This document shows positions 1 to 10,116 of a stretch of DNA of 64,000 nt, piece by piece. The position numbers and the translations under genes are program-made. Origin of the DNA: Prorocentrum cordatum (taxonomy: Eukaryota > Sar > Dinophyceae > Prorocentrales > Prorocentraceae); NCBI GenBank assembly GCA_963575745.1, contig CAUYUJ010000695.1, positions 1 to 64,000 of the forward strand, in the 5' to 3' direction. The notes under the pieces were generated by a model. The model saw only the letters and a program-made list of their open reading frames with translations. It was not told where the DNA came from and did no database searches. Position 1 is the stretch's first letter, and the number at the start of each line of letters is the position of its first letter.

Positions 1-66
1 GTGAGCTTTGCCGACGATTTCCGCGGCCCGCCCGGATGCCCGGGGGCCCGGGGGTGCCCGGGTCCC

Positions 67-885
67 TCATAACCCTATAGCCCTATAGCCCTACAGCCTT
101 AAAGACCTATAGCTTTATAGCCCTATGGCACCATAGCCCAATAGCCACATAGTCCTATAGCCCAACAAGCCTGTGGCCCCATAGCCCTATAACCTTTTAG
201 CCATATAGCCCTAGAGCCCTAGAGCCTTAGAGCATTATAGTCCAATAGCCCAATAGCCCTAAAGCCCAATAACCTTATACCCTGTAGCCCTGTAGCCCTA
301 CAGCCCTATAGCACCATAGCCCTATAGCCCTGTAGCCCTATAGCCCTATTGCCCTATAGCCCTATATCCCTATGGCCCTATAGCCTTATGGCCTTATAAC
401 CCTATAGCCCTGTAGCTCTATAGATGCCTATAGTCCTATAGCCCCATAGCCTCATAGCCCTGTAGCCCTATAGCCCTATAGCCCTATGGTCCTATAGCCC
501 TATAGCCCCATAGCCCTATATACTCATAGCCCTGTAGCCCTATAGCCCCATAGCCCCGTAGCCCTGTAGTCCTATAGCCCTATTGCCCTATTGCCCTATA
601 TCCCTATAGCCCTATAGCCTTATAGCCCTACAGCCATCTAACCCTATTCATATGCCTATAGTCCTATAGCCCAAAAGCCCTATAGCCCTATGGCCCTATA
701 CCCTATAGCCCCAGAGCCTCAGAGCCTCAGAGCCCCATAACCCCATCGCCCTATAGCCATACATCCCTATAGCCCTATGGCCCTATAGCCCAATAGCCCT
801 ACAGACTTATAGCCATATAGCCCAATAGCCCTGAAGCCTCTAAGCCCCATCACCCTATAGCCCCATAGCCGTATAGCCCTAATAA
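67..885. repeat. Degenerate octamer minisatellite (AGCCCTAT)n
   Basis: About 100 tandem copies of an 8-bp unit, AGCCCTAT, with scattered substitutions (AGCCCTGT, AGCCCCAT, AGTCCTAT) and occasional indels. It resembles a telomere-like C-rich repeat in composition, but the unit is not a known telomere repeat and it is too diverged to be an active telomere. No coding potential is evident. Confidence 0.85.
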
Positions 886-1284
886 TACTTGGATTGGGGC
901 TCTTCTCTGGCATCATCCTAAAACAGGGTGCCCTTAAGCAGCTCGTCTCAAAAGGTTTAAGTTTTTTATGTTTCATGGCGCGCGTGACTATGATCTCCCC
1001 CTGATCTGGAGTCAGTGGCCCGCATGGACCGTGGTGTCCCAATCTCCCATGTGATCTCCTATTCGATCTCCCGCATGGTCCGCACATGGTCTCCCGAGCA
1101 TGGTGCCCAGCAAGGTCTCTCGTATGGCCTCCCCGATGGTCCTGGATGGCCTCTCGTGTGGTGCCCCGTGCGCTCTCCCGCACGGTCTCCCGCAGGGTCG
1201 TCCCCATGGTCCCTCTTGTGGTTTGCGAGATGGCCTCGCGGTCTCCCGTATGCGCTCCTTTATGGTCTTCCCGAGGGGCTCCCG
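886..1284. other. Unassigned DNA with degenerate GGTCTCCCG repeats
   Basis: From about 1065 to 1275 short variants of GGTCTCCCGYATGG recur irregularly, which keeps several frames open by chance. I see no gene here. Confidence 0.5.
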
Positions 1285-1286
1285 TA

Positions 1287-1491
1287 TTCCAAATCCCTTA
1301 TTAATCGTCCCCCGGGTCCGCCTTTTTGGTCATTAAGGGGGTCCGGTTTATTAGGTCGCTTTCTTTGGATTGGAGCTGAGGGTGTCTGGTTTACTAAGGC
1401 GCCCCATCGAAGAGGGGGTCCGGAACATTAGGTCGCATTTGGAGGGGGGTCTGGTTTTTTAGGGGGGGGTCGATTAATAAGGGATTTGGAG
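1287..1491 (-). mobile_element. Stowaway-like MITE, copy 1 (TA target duplication)
   Basis: A 205-bp element bounded by inverted ends starting YTCCAAATCCCTTATTAAT and flanked by TA at 1285-1286 and 1492-1493. A second copy lies in the opposite orientation at 30983-31200 with the same ends and TA flanks, so the boundaries are supported by comparison. The interior has a repeated GGTCCGGTTTATTAGG motif. No transposase is present, so it is non-autonomous. TA duplication plus a CTCC start fits the Tc1/mariner-derived Stowaway type. Confidence 0.8.
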
Positions 1492-1642
1492 TAGGGCCTC
1501 GCCGATGGCCTCCCTGCATGTTCTCCGGTGTGGCCTCCCGTCTGGTCGCCGCGGTGCCCGGTCTGCCGAGCCTGGCCTGCCCACGTGGCCTCCCGCGTGG
1601 CCTCCCGCACGGCTTCCCGCAGGCGCAGCACAGCACCATTCG

Positions 1643-1827
1643 GTCACTATTCAGGAGGGAAAAAAACACACAGACACAATTAATCCTCGATTTCCAGGAA
1701 AATATGGGAAAATATGGGAATTGGGGGGGAAGACAAAAACCCAGAAAATATGAGAAAATATGGAGACTATTTTTATTTGTGTGTATTTATTTGTGTGTCC
1801 TAATTTCCCTTTAACTATACATGTAAG
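1643..1827 (+). mobile_element. I1 introner-like element, copy A
   Basis: The core (1652-1800) carries the I1 signature: TCAGGAGGG, an A-run, ACACACAGACACAATTAATC, repeated ATATGGGAAAA, GGGGGGAAGACAAAAACCC, then TTTGTGTGTATTTATTTG. The outer limits are set at a possible GT (1643) and AAG (1827) and are less certain than the core. Same strand as all other I1 copies. Confidence 0.65.
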
Positions 1828-2029
1828 GTCTGCTGTTCAGGGCTTCCTGCCGCTGGGGTGTGATATCGCGTCTGCATGCTGAGCACACCATCCAGGCCTC
1901 GGGCGAAGAACGGTACAGAATAAACTGCTTCGCTGTCGGGGGCGCCTGTCCCTGGGCGGCTGGGCAGTTTATACCCGCCCTGGGCGCTCGGGGCCCTTCC
2001 AACAGAGTCCCATGAGTCCTCCCTCCTGA

Positions 2030-2890
2030 GCCTTTGAGGACCCTCTCAGGAGACCTCCAGAAGTTTCTTCAGTGCCTCTAGGTAGTCTCCCTGGAGTTTC
2101 TCCAGTGACTTCAGTGCCTGTAAGGAGCCTCTCCGGTACCCTTGAGGAGGCCTTCGGTGGCCTCCCAGGAGCTCCAATATTTTTAAGGAGCCTCCCATAA
2201 GCTTCTCCACTGCCTTCCAGGAGCTTCTCTGGTGCCTCTCCGGAGGGTCTCGGGAGCCTCTCGGGAGGTCCCTCGGGGCCCTCCCAACAGACTCCCAAGA
2301 GTTTCTCATGAACCTCTCAAAGGGCTTGTCGTGAGCCTCTCAAGACACTCTCAGGAGCCCCACATGAGTCTCTCCAGTGCCTTTTCAGGAGCTTCTGCGG
2401 TCTCCGAGGAGCCCCTTTCTGGGCCCTCCCAATCGACTCCCAGGAGTCTTTCGTGAACCTCTCTCAGGAACCCCCAGGAGCGTCTCCAGTGCCTCGGATG
2501 AGCTTTTCAGGAGCCTCTCCATTGCCTTTCAGGGGCTTCTCCGGTTCCTCGCAGAAGGCTTTCGGGAGCCTCTCGGGGGTCCTTCGGGGCCCTCCCCATA
2601 GAGTCCCGAGGGTCTCTCATGAGCCTCTCAAGGGTCCCTCCTGGGCCCCCCCCATGGTGCTTCTTACGAGCTTCCCATGAGCTTCTCCAGTGCCTTTCAG
2701 GAGCCTCTCCAGTGCCTCTCAGGAGGCTCTCGGGGCCTCTCAGGAGACTCTCGGGGCCCCCCCAATAGACTCCCAAGAGATCCTCATGAGCATCTCAGGG
2801 GACCCCCATGAGCCTCGCAGGGCCCTTTCAGGCGCCTTCCAAGCTTTTCCAGTGCCTTTCAGGAGTTTCTCTGGTAGCCTTTCAGGAGCA
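2030..2890. repeat. Degenerate 15-17-bp tandem repeat (CTCTCAGGAGCCTCTCCAGTG)
   Basis: Irregular tandem variants of TCTCAGGAGC, CTCTCCAGTGCC and TTTCAGGAGC fill this interval. The periodicity opens reading frames on both strands that encode only Ser/Arg/Pro/Glu-rich shadows. No gene is supported. Confidence 0.7.
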
Positions 2891-2944
2891 GGCCACCATC
2901 TTGCTCTTAGAATGATGTGTTGGTGCCGTGTGTATTTGATGTTC

Positions 2945-3385
2945 GCTTTCTCTCTCTGATCTCTCTCTCTCTCTCTCTGACTTCCTTCTTTCTATATATA
3001 TCGTTCTCTCGCCCTCTCCATGTCCATATCGATCCCTATATATAGGTAGAAACCAGATCATATCATATCCTACATGCTCTCTGTCGCCCCTTGCCTTTGA
3101 CATGCTATCTCTCTTTGTTTCTTTCTCTCTCTCTCTCTGTATATATATATGTACACACACGTATCCCTGTCTCTCTCGTTCTCTCGCTCTCTACTATTAC
3201 ATTCCCATCTCGATACATCAAGTTTCCTGTATATATACATATATATATATATATTATCTGCCGCCCTTGGTCTTTGACAGGCTCTCTCTCTCTTAATATC
3301 TTTCTCGCTTTCTTTCTCCCTCTCTGTCTCTCTTTCGCTCCCACTCTCTCTCTCTCTCTCTCTCTTTCTTTCGAGTTCTCTCTTA
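2945..3385. repeat. CT-rich microsatellite cluster
   Basis: Runs of (CT)n and (TA)n in three imperfect blocks that appear to be internal duplicates: each holds a variant of CTCTCTGTCGCCCCTTG or CTGCCGCCCTTGGTCTTTGAC followed by TCTCTC runs. Confidence 0.75.
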
Positions 3386-3604
3386 TTCACAAACTGAAAT
3401 GTATACATCCATACTTGTGTCTACAACCAGATACCAATCTAAGTATTCCAGGTACGCAGCATCTCGCAGCTGCGGATCAGACTGAAGGGGCGGCGGGACC
3501 GTCGGCAGTCTGCGAGGCTCTGAAGAAGCCAGCCACAGGTGCCAGTGTTTTGACACATTGCGCATTGAGCCCGCCAGAGGCTTTGACATTTCGTCAAAAC
3601 GATG

Positions 3605-3680
3605 TGGGTGGGCAGCGGGTGGGTCGCGGGGTGGGTCGCGGGGTGAATCGCGGGGTGGGTCGCGGGGGTGCGTCGCTGGC
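3605..3680. repeat. 12-bp minisatellite GGGTGGGTCGCG
   Basis: Six or so tandem copies of GGGTGGGTCGCG. The reverse-complement unit (CGCGACCCACCC) forms a longer array at 54700-54855. Confidence 0.75.
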
Positions 3681-3697
3681 GGGTAACGGGCAACGGC

Positions 3698-4812
3698 ATT
3701 TTAAGACTTTTCGCTCTTATCTGCTCGAGTGTCCGTCAACGTGTATTTCCCAAACCCTCGATACCCGCCCTCTTCGTCTTCGATCGTACCCCTTCAGGGG
3801 TGTATATTTTTTCCCTTGCAGGCGGGGCCCCAGCAAGCGGCGGGGCGGCCGCGGATCGTCGGCCTAGCCAGCGGCAGCGCTGATCGGCGGCAACCCGACC
3901 CCAAGAGGGACGTACAGGGGACCGACCACAACGACGACGATGACGACGACGACGACGACGGCGGCGACGACGACGACGACGACGACGAGCGAAAGCGAGA
4001 GCGAGAACGAGAGCGACAGCAGGGCCACGAAGGACAGGAAGGGGCCACGAAGGGCGACAGCGGGGCTACGAAGGGCATGTCCATGTGTCCACGAAGGGCG
4101 CGATCGAGCAGGGGCCACGAAGGGCAGATAATGCGGGGCCACAGAGGGCAGCGACGGGGCCGCTGAGGGTAACAACGGGGCCACGTAGGGCAGCGATGGG
4201 GGCCACAAAGGGCGATTGCGGGTCACGAAGCGCATGCATATGGGGCCACGAAGGGGGCGAACGCGCGGGGGCCACGAAGGGCGCGTCTATCTGGGGCCAC
4301 GAAGGGTAGCGAGGGGACCACGAAGGGTTGCAACGGGGCCACATAGGGTAGCGAGGGGGGGCACGAAAGGGTGCAACGGGACCACGAAAGGCAGCGAGGG
4401 GGCCACAGAGGGCTGCAACGGGGCCACGACGGGTAGCGAGGGGGCCACGAAGGGCAGCGAGATCCCGATTCCGAAGTAAGCTGTCAGGAGCGCGGCGCTT
4501 GAGTACATTGCGGCGAGTTCCAACGCAAGAGCGCCCTTTCTCACAAATTGTAAGCAAGTCTCCAGCGAAAGCGCGACTCCAGAGCGCCGAGAGAACGATC
4601 CCTGAATAAAGTGTAAGGAAGTCCCAAGCGAGAGCGCGACTCCTGAGTAAAACGCGAGGGAGTCTCAGGCGGGAGCGGGGGTCTTGGCTAGATTGTGGAG
4701 AAGTTTCTGGCGGGGGCCGTTGTTGTTGTCGTTGTTGTTGTCGTTGTTGTTGTTGTGGTGGTGCTTGTTGTTCTTGTTGATGTTGTTGTTGTTGTCGTTG
4801 TTGTTGTTGAAT
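3698..4812 (+). repeat. Composite repeat, forward copy: M - GAC - 21-mer - 38-mer - GTT
   Basis: A fixed order of modules. Module M (3698-3905) contains CCTCGATACCCGCCCTCTTC and a hairpin around CGTACCCCTTCAGGGGTGTA. It is followed by a (GAC)n tract (3919-3993), a 21-bp array of GGGGCCACGAAGGGCAGCGA variants (4020-4466), a 38-bp minisatellite with AGCGAGAGCGCGACTCCTGA (4480-4700), and a GTTGTT tract (4716-4812). The same order occurs reversed at 8407-10110. No protein is supported: open frames here are repeat products. Confidence 0.75.
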
Positions 4813-4965
4813 CTTCATTTCTGGTGAATATTTATTGTTGATTCCCCCCCCGTCTGGTGCACATTGCTTTTTCTATTGAAGTGCCCTTCCCGGGGCTCGC
4901 ACCCTGTTTTTTATCATGGAAAATCTTGAGGGTCAAATTGTGTCGTTGGCCCCCGGTTTACAACA
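4811..4965 (+). repeat. S module, forward
   Basis: Dispersed module marked by TATTGTTGATCCCCCC, GGTGCACATTG, AATTGAAGTGCC, GGGCTCGCACCCTG and TTGGCCCCCGGTTTACAACA. Other copies are at 5765-5940, 51700-51860, 52385-52500 and 53765-53945 (+) and at 6968-7115, 14993-15165 and 16437-16553 (-). The segment around CAGGGTGCGAGCCCTGG could fold like a tRNA T-arm, so a SINE origin is possible but unproven. Confidence 0.7.
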
Positions 4966-5760
4966 ACAGCGGTTCCCGCCTGATACTTCTTCACAAAGTA
5001 TTGAAAAATCGCGCTTACGCTTGGGACCCCCTTGCAATTTACCACCGGATCGCGGCTCACGCTTGATTCTTTTTTCAGAACTTATTTAAAGAATCGCGCT
5101 CTTTACCACCGAATCGCGGCCACCACCTGATATTTCTTGACAATTTATTGAGATGCCGTCTTCGTCACTCAGGAATGGCGCTCCCGCTACATATTCCTTG
5201 GCGGTTCAAGCAGAATGCACGCTTCAACGACACGCCCGCTTGACCCGCCCGTTTGGGCTTGCCCGCCCGACCACCCCGTTAGGGACTGCAGTCGCCGCTC
5301 GCTGCCCTTCGCTGCCTTCGATGCCCCTCGCTGCCCGTACTGGTTCCGCGGTCGCCTTCGCTCGCTGCCCTTTGTGGCTTTGTTGCTGCCCTCAGTGGCC
5401 CCGTCGCTGCCCATTGTGGCCCCGCATTATATGCCCTTCGTGGCCCCGCTCGCAGTCGCCCGTCGTGGCCCCATACGCATGCCCTTCGTAGCCCCGCTGT
5501 CGCCCTTCGTGGCCCTTTCGCTGCCCTTCGTGGCCCTTTTGCCGCCCTCAGTGCCCCCGCTGTCGCCCTTCGTGGCCCCATAGAAGAATGCCCTTCGTTT
5601 CGTTTCCAAGGGCTTCACCAACCACACGTGGCAGGGAATGAATATACCCCCCCAGAGGGGGCACGATCGAAGACGAAGAGGGCGGGTATCCAAGGTTTGG
5701 GATATGCATATTGAATGACACGCGAGCACATAAGAGTGAACAGTCTTAAACTGATTGTTG
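4966..5760 (-). repeat. Composite repeat, partial reverse copy
   Basis: Diverged 38-bp minisatellite units (GGAATCGCGCTC type) run to about 5200. A reverse 21-mer array (GCCCTTCGTGGCCCCG) follows at 5285-5585, then module M in reverse (5600-5755) ending in a (TTG)n tract. Module order matches the reverse of 3698-4812, but the (GAC)n block is missing. Confidence 0.65.
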
Positions 5761-5764
5761 TTGT

Positions 5765-5940
5765 TGTTGAATTCTTATTTCTGAAAAATTATGAATTATT
5801 GTTGATCCCCCCCGTCCGGTGCACATTGTTTTTTATCAATTGAAGTGCCTTTCCCGGGTCTCGCACCCTGTTTTTTATCAGGGAAAGTCTTGAGGGTGAA
5901 ACTGTGTCGTTGGCCCCCGGTTTACTACAACAACAACAAC
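5765..5940 (+). repeat. S module, forward
   Basis: Carries TTATTGTTGATCCCCCC, CAATTGAAGTGCCTTTCCCG and TTGGCCCCCGGTTTACTACA, ending in a CAA tract that joins directly to module M at 5943. Confidence 0.75.
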
Positions 5941-5942
5941 AA

Positions 5943-6090
5943 TCATTTTAAGACTGTTCGCTCTTACTTGCCCGCGCGCCATGCAACGTGTATACCCACG
6001 CCCTCGATACCCGCCCCTTTCGTCTTCGAGCGTACCCCCCTCTGGGGGGATTCTTTCTTTTTGCTGGGGCGTGCGGGCTTAGACAAGCGG
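5943..6090 (+). repeat. Module M, forward
   Basis: Matches module M of 3698-3905: TTTTAAGACTGTTCGCTCTT, CCCTCGATACCCGCCCC, and CGTACCCCCCTCTGGGGGGA. No neighbouring 21-mer array follows. Confidence 0.75.
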
Positions 6091-6149
6091 GCGTGAACGG
6101 GCGGGGAATTATTCGGAGGATGGGGCACGCATCTCTTTGCCCACCATTG

Positions 6150-6470
6150 GAATTACCGCGGGCCCTGCAAGAAGAGGAAGGGGGAGAACGAGGGAGAGTG
6201 GGAGGAAGGGAGGGGGAGGGACGAGGCTAAAGGGGAACACGCCAGGAGAGAGGGGGCGAGGAGGGGGGGGGGGGGGGGCGATTGGAGATAGAGAGACAGA
6301 GGAGGGAAGAGGGAGGAGGCTGGAGAGGGGAGGGCGAAGAGAGGAGGGAGGAGGGTTATGGGAGGAGGGTGCGGGGAGAGAGGAACTGGGAGGAGGAGGG
6401 TGGATATGAGGGAGAGGGGAGGGGGGAGGGAGGTTGGATGGGGAGGAAGGGGCAGGAGGGTAAGAGTGTG
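6150..6470. repeat. Purine-rich (GA/GGA) tract
   Basis: An almost uninterrupted G/A strand with irregular GGAGGG and GAGAGA units and a G-run near 6265. It could form triplex or G-quadruplex structure. Frames through it are low-complexity. Confidence 0.8.
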
Positions 6471-6471
6471 A

Positions 6472-6965
6472 ACGTTCGAGGAAGTCCTAGGCGAGGGCGT
6501 ATTCCTCAAGGAAGAGTTGGGCGGGAGCGGGGGTCCCGAGTACATTGTCGGACGTCTCAGGCGGGAGCGCCGGTCGGGCGGGCGGACCCTGACGGGCGGG
6601 CGGGCGGGACATTCAAACGGGATTTTTTGCGCAAATTGCGAGGAAGTATGAAGCGAGAGCGCGATTCCTAAGTAAATTGCGAGGGCGTCCTTGGCGCGAG
6701 CGTGGTTCCTGAGCGTCGAGAACGCGATGCTGCAATAAATTGCGAGGAAGTCCTAAGCGAGAGCGCCATTCCTGAGTAAATTATGAGGAGGTGTCGGGCG
6801 GGAGCAAGGGTCCTGATTAAGGAAGTCCCAAGCGGGAGTGCCGCTTCTGAGTAAAATGCGAAAAAGTCTGAAGCGGGAGCGCCCTTCCGGAGTAAATTCT
6901 GAGGATGTCTCAGGCGGGAGCGGGGGTCCTGAGTAAATTGTGAGGAAGTCTCAGGCGGGAGCCGT
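6472..6965 (+). repeat. 38-bp minisatellite (AGCGAGAGCGCGATTCCTGAGTAA)
   Basis: Tandem units of roughly 38 bp containing GAAGTCCCAAGCGRGAGYGC and CCTGAGTAAATTGCGAGG, the same minisatellite as 4480-4700, without the 21-mer array. Confidence 0.75.
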
Positions 6966-6967
6966 TG

Positions 6968-7123
6968 TTGTTGTAGCCCGGGGCCCAACAACGCAATCTG
7001 ATCCGCAAGGCTTTCCCTGTCAAAAACCAGGGTGCGAGCCCTGGAGGAAGCACTTCAATTGAAAAAACAATGGGCACCGGACAGGGGGGATCAACAATAA
7101 TTATTCTTCAGAAATGAGAGTTC

Positions 7124-7177
<54 letters not shown>
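6968..7177 (-). repeat. S module, reverse, with (CAA)n tail
   Basis: Reverse S (CCAGGGTGCGAGCCCTGG, CACTTCAATTGAAAAAACAA, GGGGGATCAACAATAATTA) followed by an essentially perfect (CAA)n tract at 7117-7177. Confidence 0.8.
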
Positions 7178-7389
7178 TACTAGCACGTGGGGACACACCG
7201 TTCTCACCAGTGCCAGGGTTTCATAGGAGGCGGGCAATACCCCCACTTTGTGGGGGGGCCGGTTCAAGCTCTACCAAATTTCCAAACGACTCTTCGCCAC
7301 CACCCACACCCAGCTTTCCGCCCTATGACGTTCGGACACTTCACTTCGTGGCATGCGGACGACCGTGGCTACTACACTGGCGTGGAGTA

Positions 7390-7770
7390 CGCACCCACAG
7401 AAGTTGTTAAGCCTACGTTCGTACACCCACAGAAGTTGTTAAGCCTTGTTAACCCACAGAAGTTGTTAAGCCTTCCACAGAACATCTGTTGCATATGATG
7501 CATATGTACATGATACACATGATACACATGATACGTACTCACAAGATAGTTGATCACATCTTTAGGGCAAATTCCTGAGGGATGTGGGAATACACAAGAG
7601 AGAGAGGATATGGTTGTTCCGATGGTTGTCTCGATGGTTGTCCCGATGGTTGTCCTGATGGTTGTGGTTGTCCCGATCGTTGTCCCGATGATTGTCCCGA
7701 TGGTTGTCCTGATGGTTGTGCTTGTCCCGATCGTTGTCCCGATGACTGTCCCGATGGTGTCCCGCATGGT
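7390..7770. repeat. Short tandem repeats
   Basis: At 7390-7478 there are three copies of ACCCACAGAAGTTGTTAAGC. At 7600-7770 a 12-bp minisatellite GATGGTTGTCCC keeps a Cys-Pro-Asp-Gly repeat frame open. No gene is supported between 7180 and 7900. Confidence 0.7.
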
Positions 7771-7899
7771 ATTATTTGACAGGGATGATGGCCCTGGCAG
7801 GTGCGCAACCGTTGTCGCAGAAGTTCGAAAAAGTTGCTCGCAAAAGCCCGTTTGACAGAAATGTTGAAAAAGTGTTGGGTTTCCTACGAATCCGCAAGA

Positions 7900-8145
7900 G
7901 CGCGCGGGATGAGATTTTGACATTTTTTTGTTGAAAAAACCATTAGTTTTTTGATGTTTTTATGTTGAAATCGCTCCGAAAAACACTAAAGAAAAAGGTT
8001 TTAGTAGTTTTTTTTTGTGAAAGAGAGTTTGTTTTCTTGTGTTTGTTTCTTTGGTTTTTAAGTTTAGTTAGTTTCTTAGGTTTTTTGTTCGTTTTTTTTC
8101 GTTTTTAGTTTTTGGGTTTTTAGTTTAGTTTTTTTTTTTTTTGGA
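7900..8145. other. T-rich unassigned tract
   Basis: Long T-runs separated by GTTTAGTTT-like segments, conspicuously AT-rich against the GC-rich surroundings. From 8146 to 8406 I see nothing recognisable. Confidence 0.6.
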
Positions 8146-8406
8146 AGGATTTGTCCTGCGCGCGCGAAGTCAACTTTACCTTCTTTTTTGCAAGGGGGAT
8201 TCTTGAAACACTTTGATTTATTAGAACAAGAAATGTCATTTTATATGTTTTTTGCAAGGGAAAAGCGGCGGGGAAACAAAACAACCGGATTCTTGATACA
8301 TCGAAGTACCTGAGGCTTCCTCACGAAAGTGATGAAAATGTAGCTGCGGCCTAGGCGGCGCAGGGGTGCCGTGCACCAGGTGGTCCGGCCGGCTGCGGGG
8401 GTTTGG

Positions 8407-9706
8407 CCCCCCCAACAATAATTATTCTTTAGAATTAATAATGTTCAACAACAACAACAACAACAACATCAACAACGGCTCCCGCCTGAGACGTCCTCTC
8501 AATTTAGCCAGGACCCCCGCTCCCGCCCGAGACTTCCTTGCATTTTATTCAGGAGTCGCGCTCGCGCTTGGGACTTCTCTACAATTTATTCATGAATCGC
8601 TCTCCCGGCGCTCTGGAGTCGCGCTCTCGCTGGAGATCTGTGTGCAATTTACTGAAGAATAGCGTCCTTGCGGTGGAAATTCTTGCAATTTATTCGAGCG
8701 CCGCGCTCCCGACACCCAGGCACCCAGGAGTCGCGCTCACGTTTAGGACCCCCTCACAGATTACCTAAGAATCGGGGTCTCGCTGCCCTTCGTGGCCCCG
8801 TTGTAGCCCTTCGTGGCCCCCTCGCTTTGTTTCGTGGCCCCGTTGCAGCCCTTCGTGGCCCCCTCGTTGCCCTTCGCGGCCCCGTTGCAGCCCCTCGTGG
8901 CCCCCTCGCTTTGTTTCGTGGCCCCGTTGTAGCCCTTCGTGGCCCCCTCGCTGCCCTTTGTAGCCCCGTCGTAGCCCTTCGTGACCCCGTTGCAGCCCTT
9001 CGCGGCCCCCTCCCTGCCCTTCGTGGCCCCGTCGCTGCTTTTCGTGGCCCCATATATGTATGCCCTTCGTGGCCCCCGCTCGTTCGCGCCCGTGGTGGCC
9101 CCATATGCATGCCCTCCGTGGCCCCCTCGCTGCCCTTCGTGGCCCCCTCGCTGCCCTCAGTGGCCCCGTCCTTGCCCTCCGCGGCCCAGTATACGTATGC
9201 CCTTCGTGGCCCCCGTTCGTTCGCGCCCGTTGTGGTCCCATGTGCATGCCCTTCGTGGCCCCGCTGTCGCCGTTTGTGGCCCCCTCACTGTCCTACGTGG
9301 CCCAGTTGCTACCTTCAGTGGCCCCGTCGTTGCCTCCTGTGGCCCCGCATGATCTGCCCTTCGTGGCCCCCGATCGTTCGCGTCCGTCGTGGCCCCATGC
9401 GTATGCCCTTCGTGGCCCCGTTGTCGCCCTTCGTGGCCCCCTTCCTGCCCTTCTTGGCCCCGCTGTCGCCCTTCGTGGCCCCCTCGCTGCCCATCGTGGC
9501 CCCGTTGCTGCCCTCAGTGGCCCCGTCCTTGCCCTCCGCGGCCCAGTATACGTATGCCCCTTGTGGCCCCCGCTCTTTCGCGCTCTTCGTGGCTCCATAC
9601 GCATTCCCTTCGTGTCCCTGCTGTCGCCCTTCGTTGCCTACTTCGTGTCCTTGTGGCCCTGCTGTCGTTCTCTCTCGCTCTCGCTTTCGCTCGTCGTCGT
9701 CGTTGC

Positions 9707-9738
<32 letters not shown>

Positions 9739-9743
9739 ACGTT

Positions 9744-9801
<58 letters not shown>

Positions 9802-10079
9802 TGGTCGGTCCCCTGTCCGTCCCTCTTGGGGTCGGGTCGACGGTCCGCGGCCGCCCCGCCGATCAGCGCTACCGCTGGCCAGGCCGACGGTCCGCGGCCG
9901 CCCCGCCGCTTGCCGGGGCCCGGCCTGCAGGGAAGAAAGGTATACCCCCAAATGGGGCTCGATCGAAGACGGAGAGGGCGGGTATCCAGGCTTCGGGAAA
10001 TACGCATTATTGCACCGTCAAGCAGATAAGGGCGAACAGTCTTAAACTGATTGTTGTTGTTGCTGTTGTTGTTGTTGTG

Positions 10080-10110
<31 letters not shown>
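8407..10110 (-). repeat. Composite repeat, full reverse copy
   Basis: The reverse counterpart of 3698-4845. In order: partial S (8407-8450), CAA tract, reverse 38-bp minisatellite (8478-8780), a long reverse 21-mer array (CCCTTCGTGGCCCCGTTG variants, 8780-9650), a (GTC)n tract (9690-9800), a CGGCCGC-rich GC segment, reverse M (9925-10045) and TTG/CTG repeats. The 3.7-4.8 and 8.4-10.1 kb copies form a large inverted repeat. Open frames of up to 453 codons here come from the repeat periodicity. Confidence 0.75.
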
Positions 10111-10115
<5 letters not shown>

Positions 10116-10116
10116 T

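Noticed and set aside
6990-7060. tRNA gene or tRNA-derived promoter in S (CCAGGGTGCGAGCCCTGG)
   Set aside because: Only a T-arm-like hairpin is present. No A box or cloverleaf could be made, so it is kept as a speculation in the S entry.
7582-7779. Cys-Pro-Asp-Gly repeat frame resembling a small cysteine-rich protein
   Set aside because: Encoded by a 12-bp minisatellite with no supporting context; frames on the other strand are equally open.
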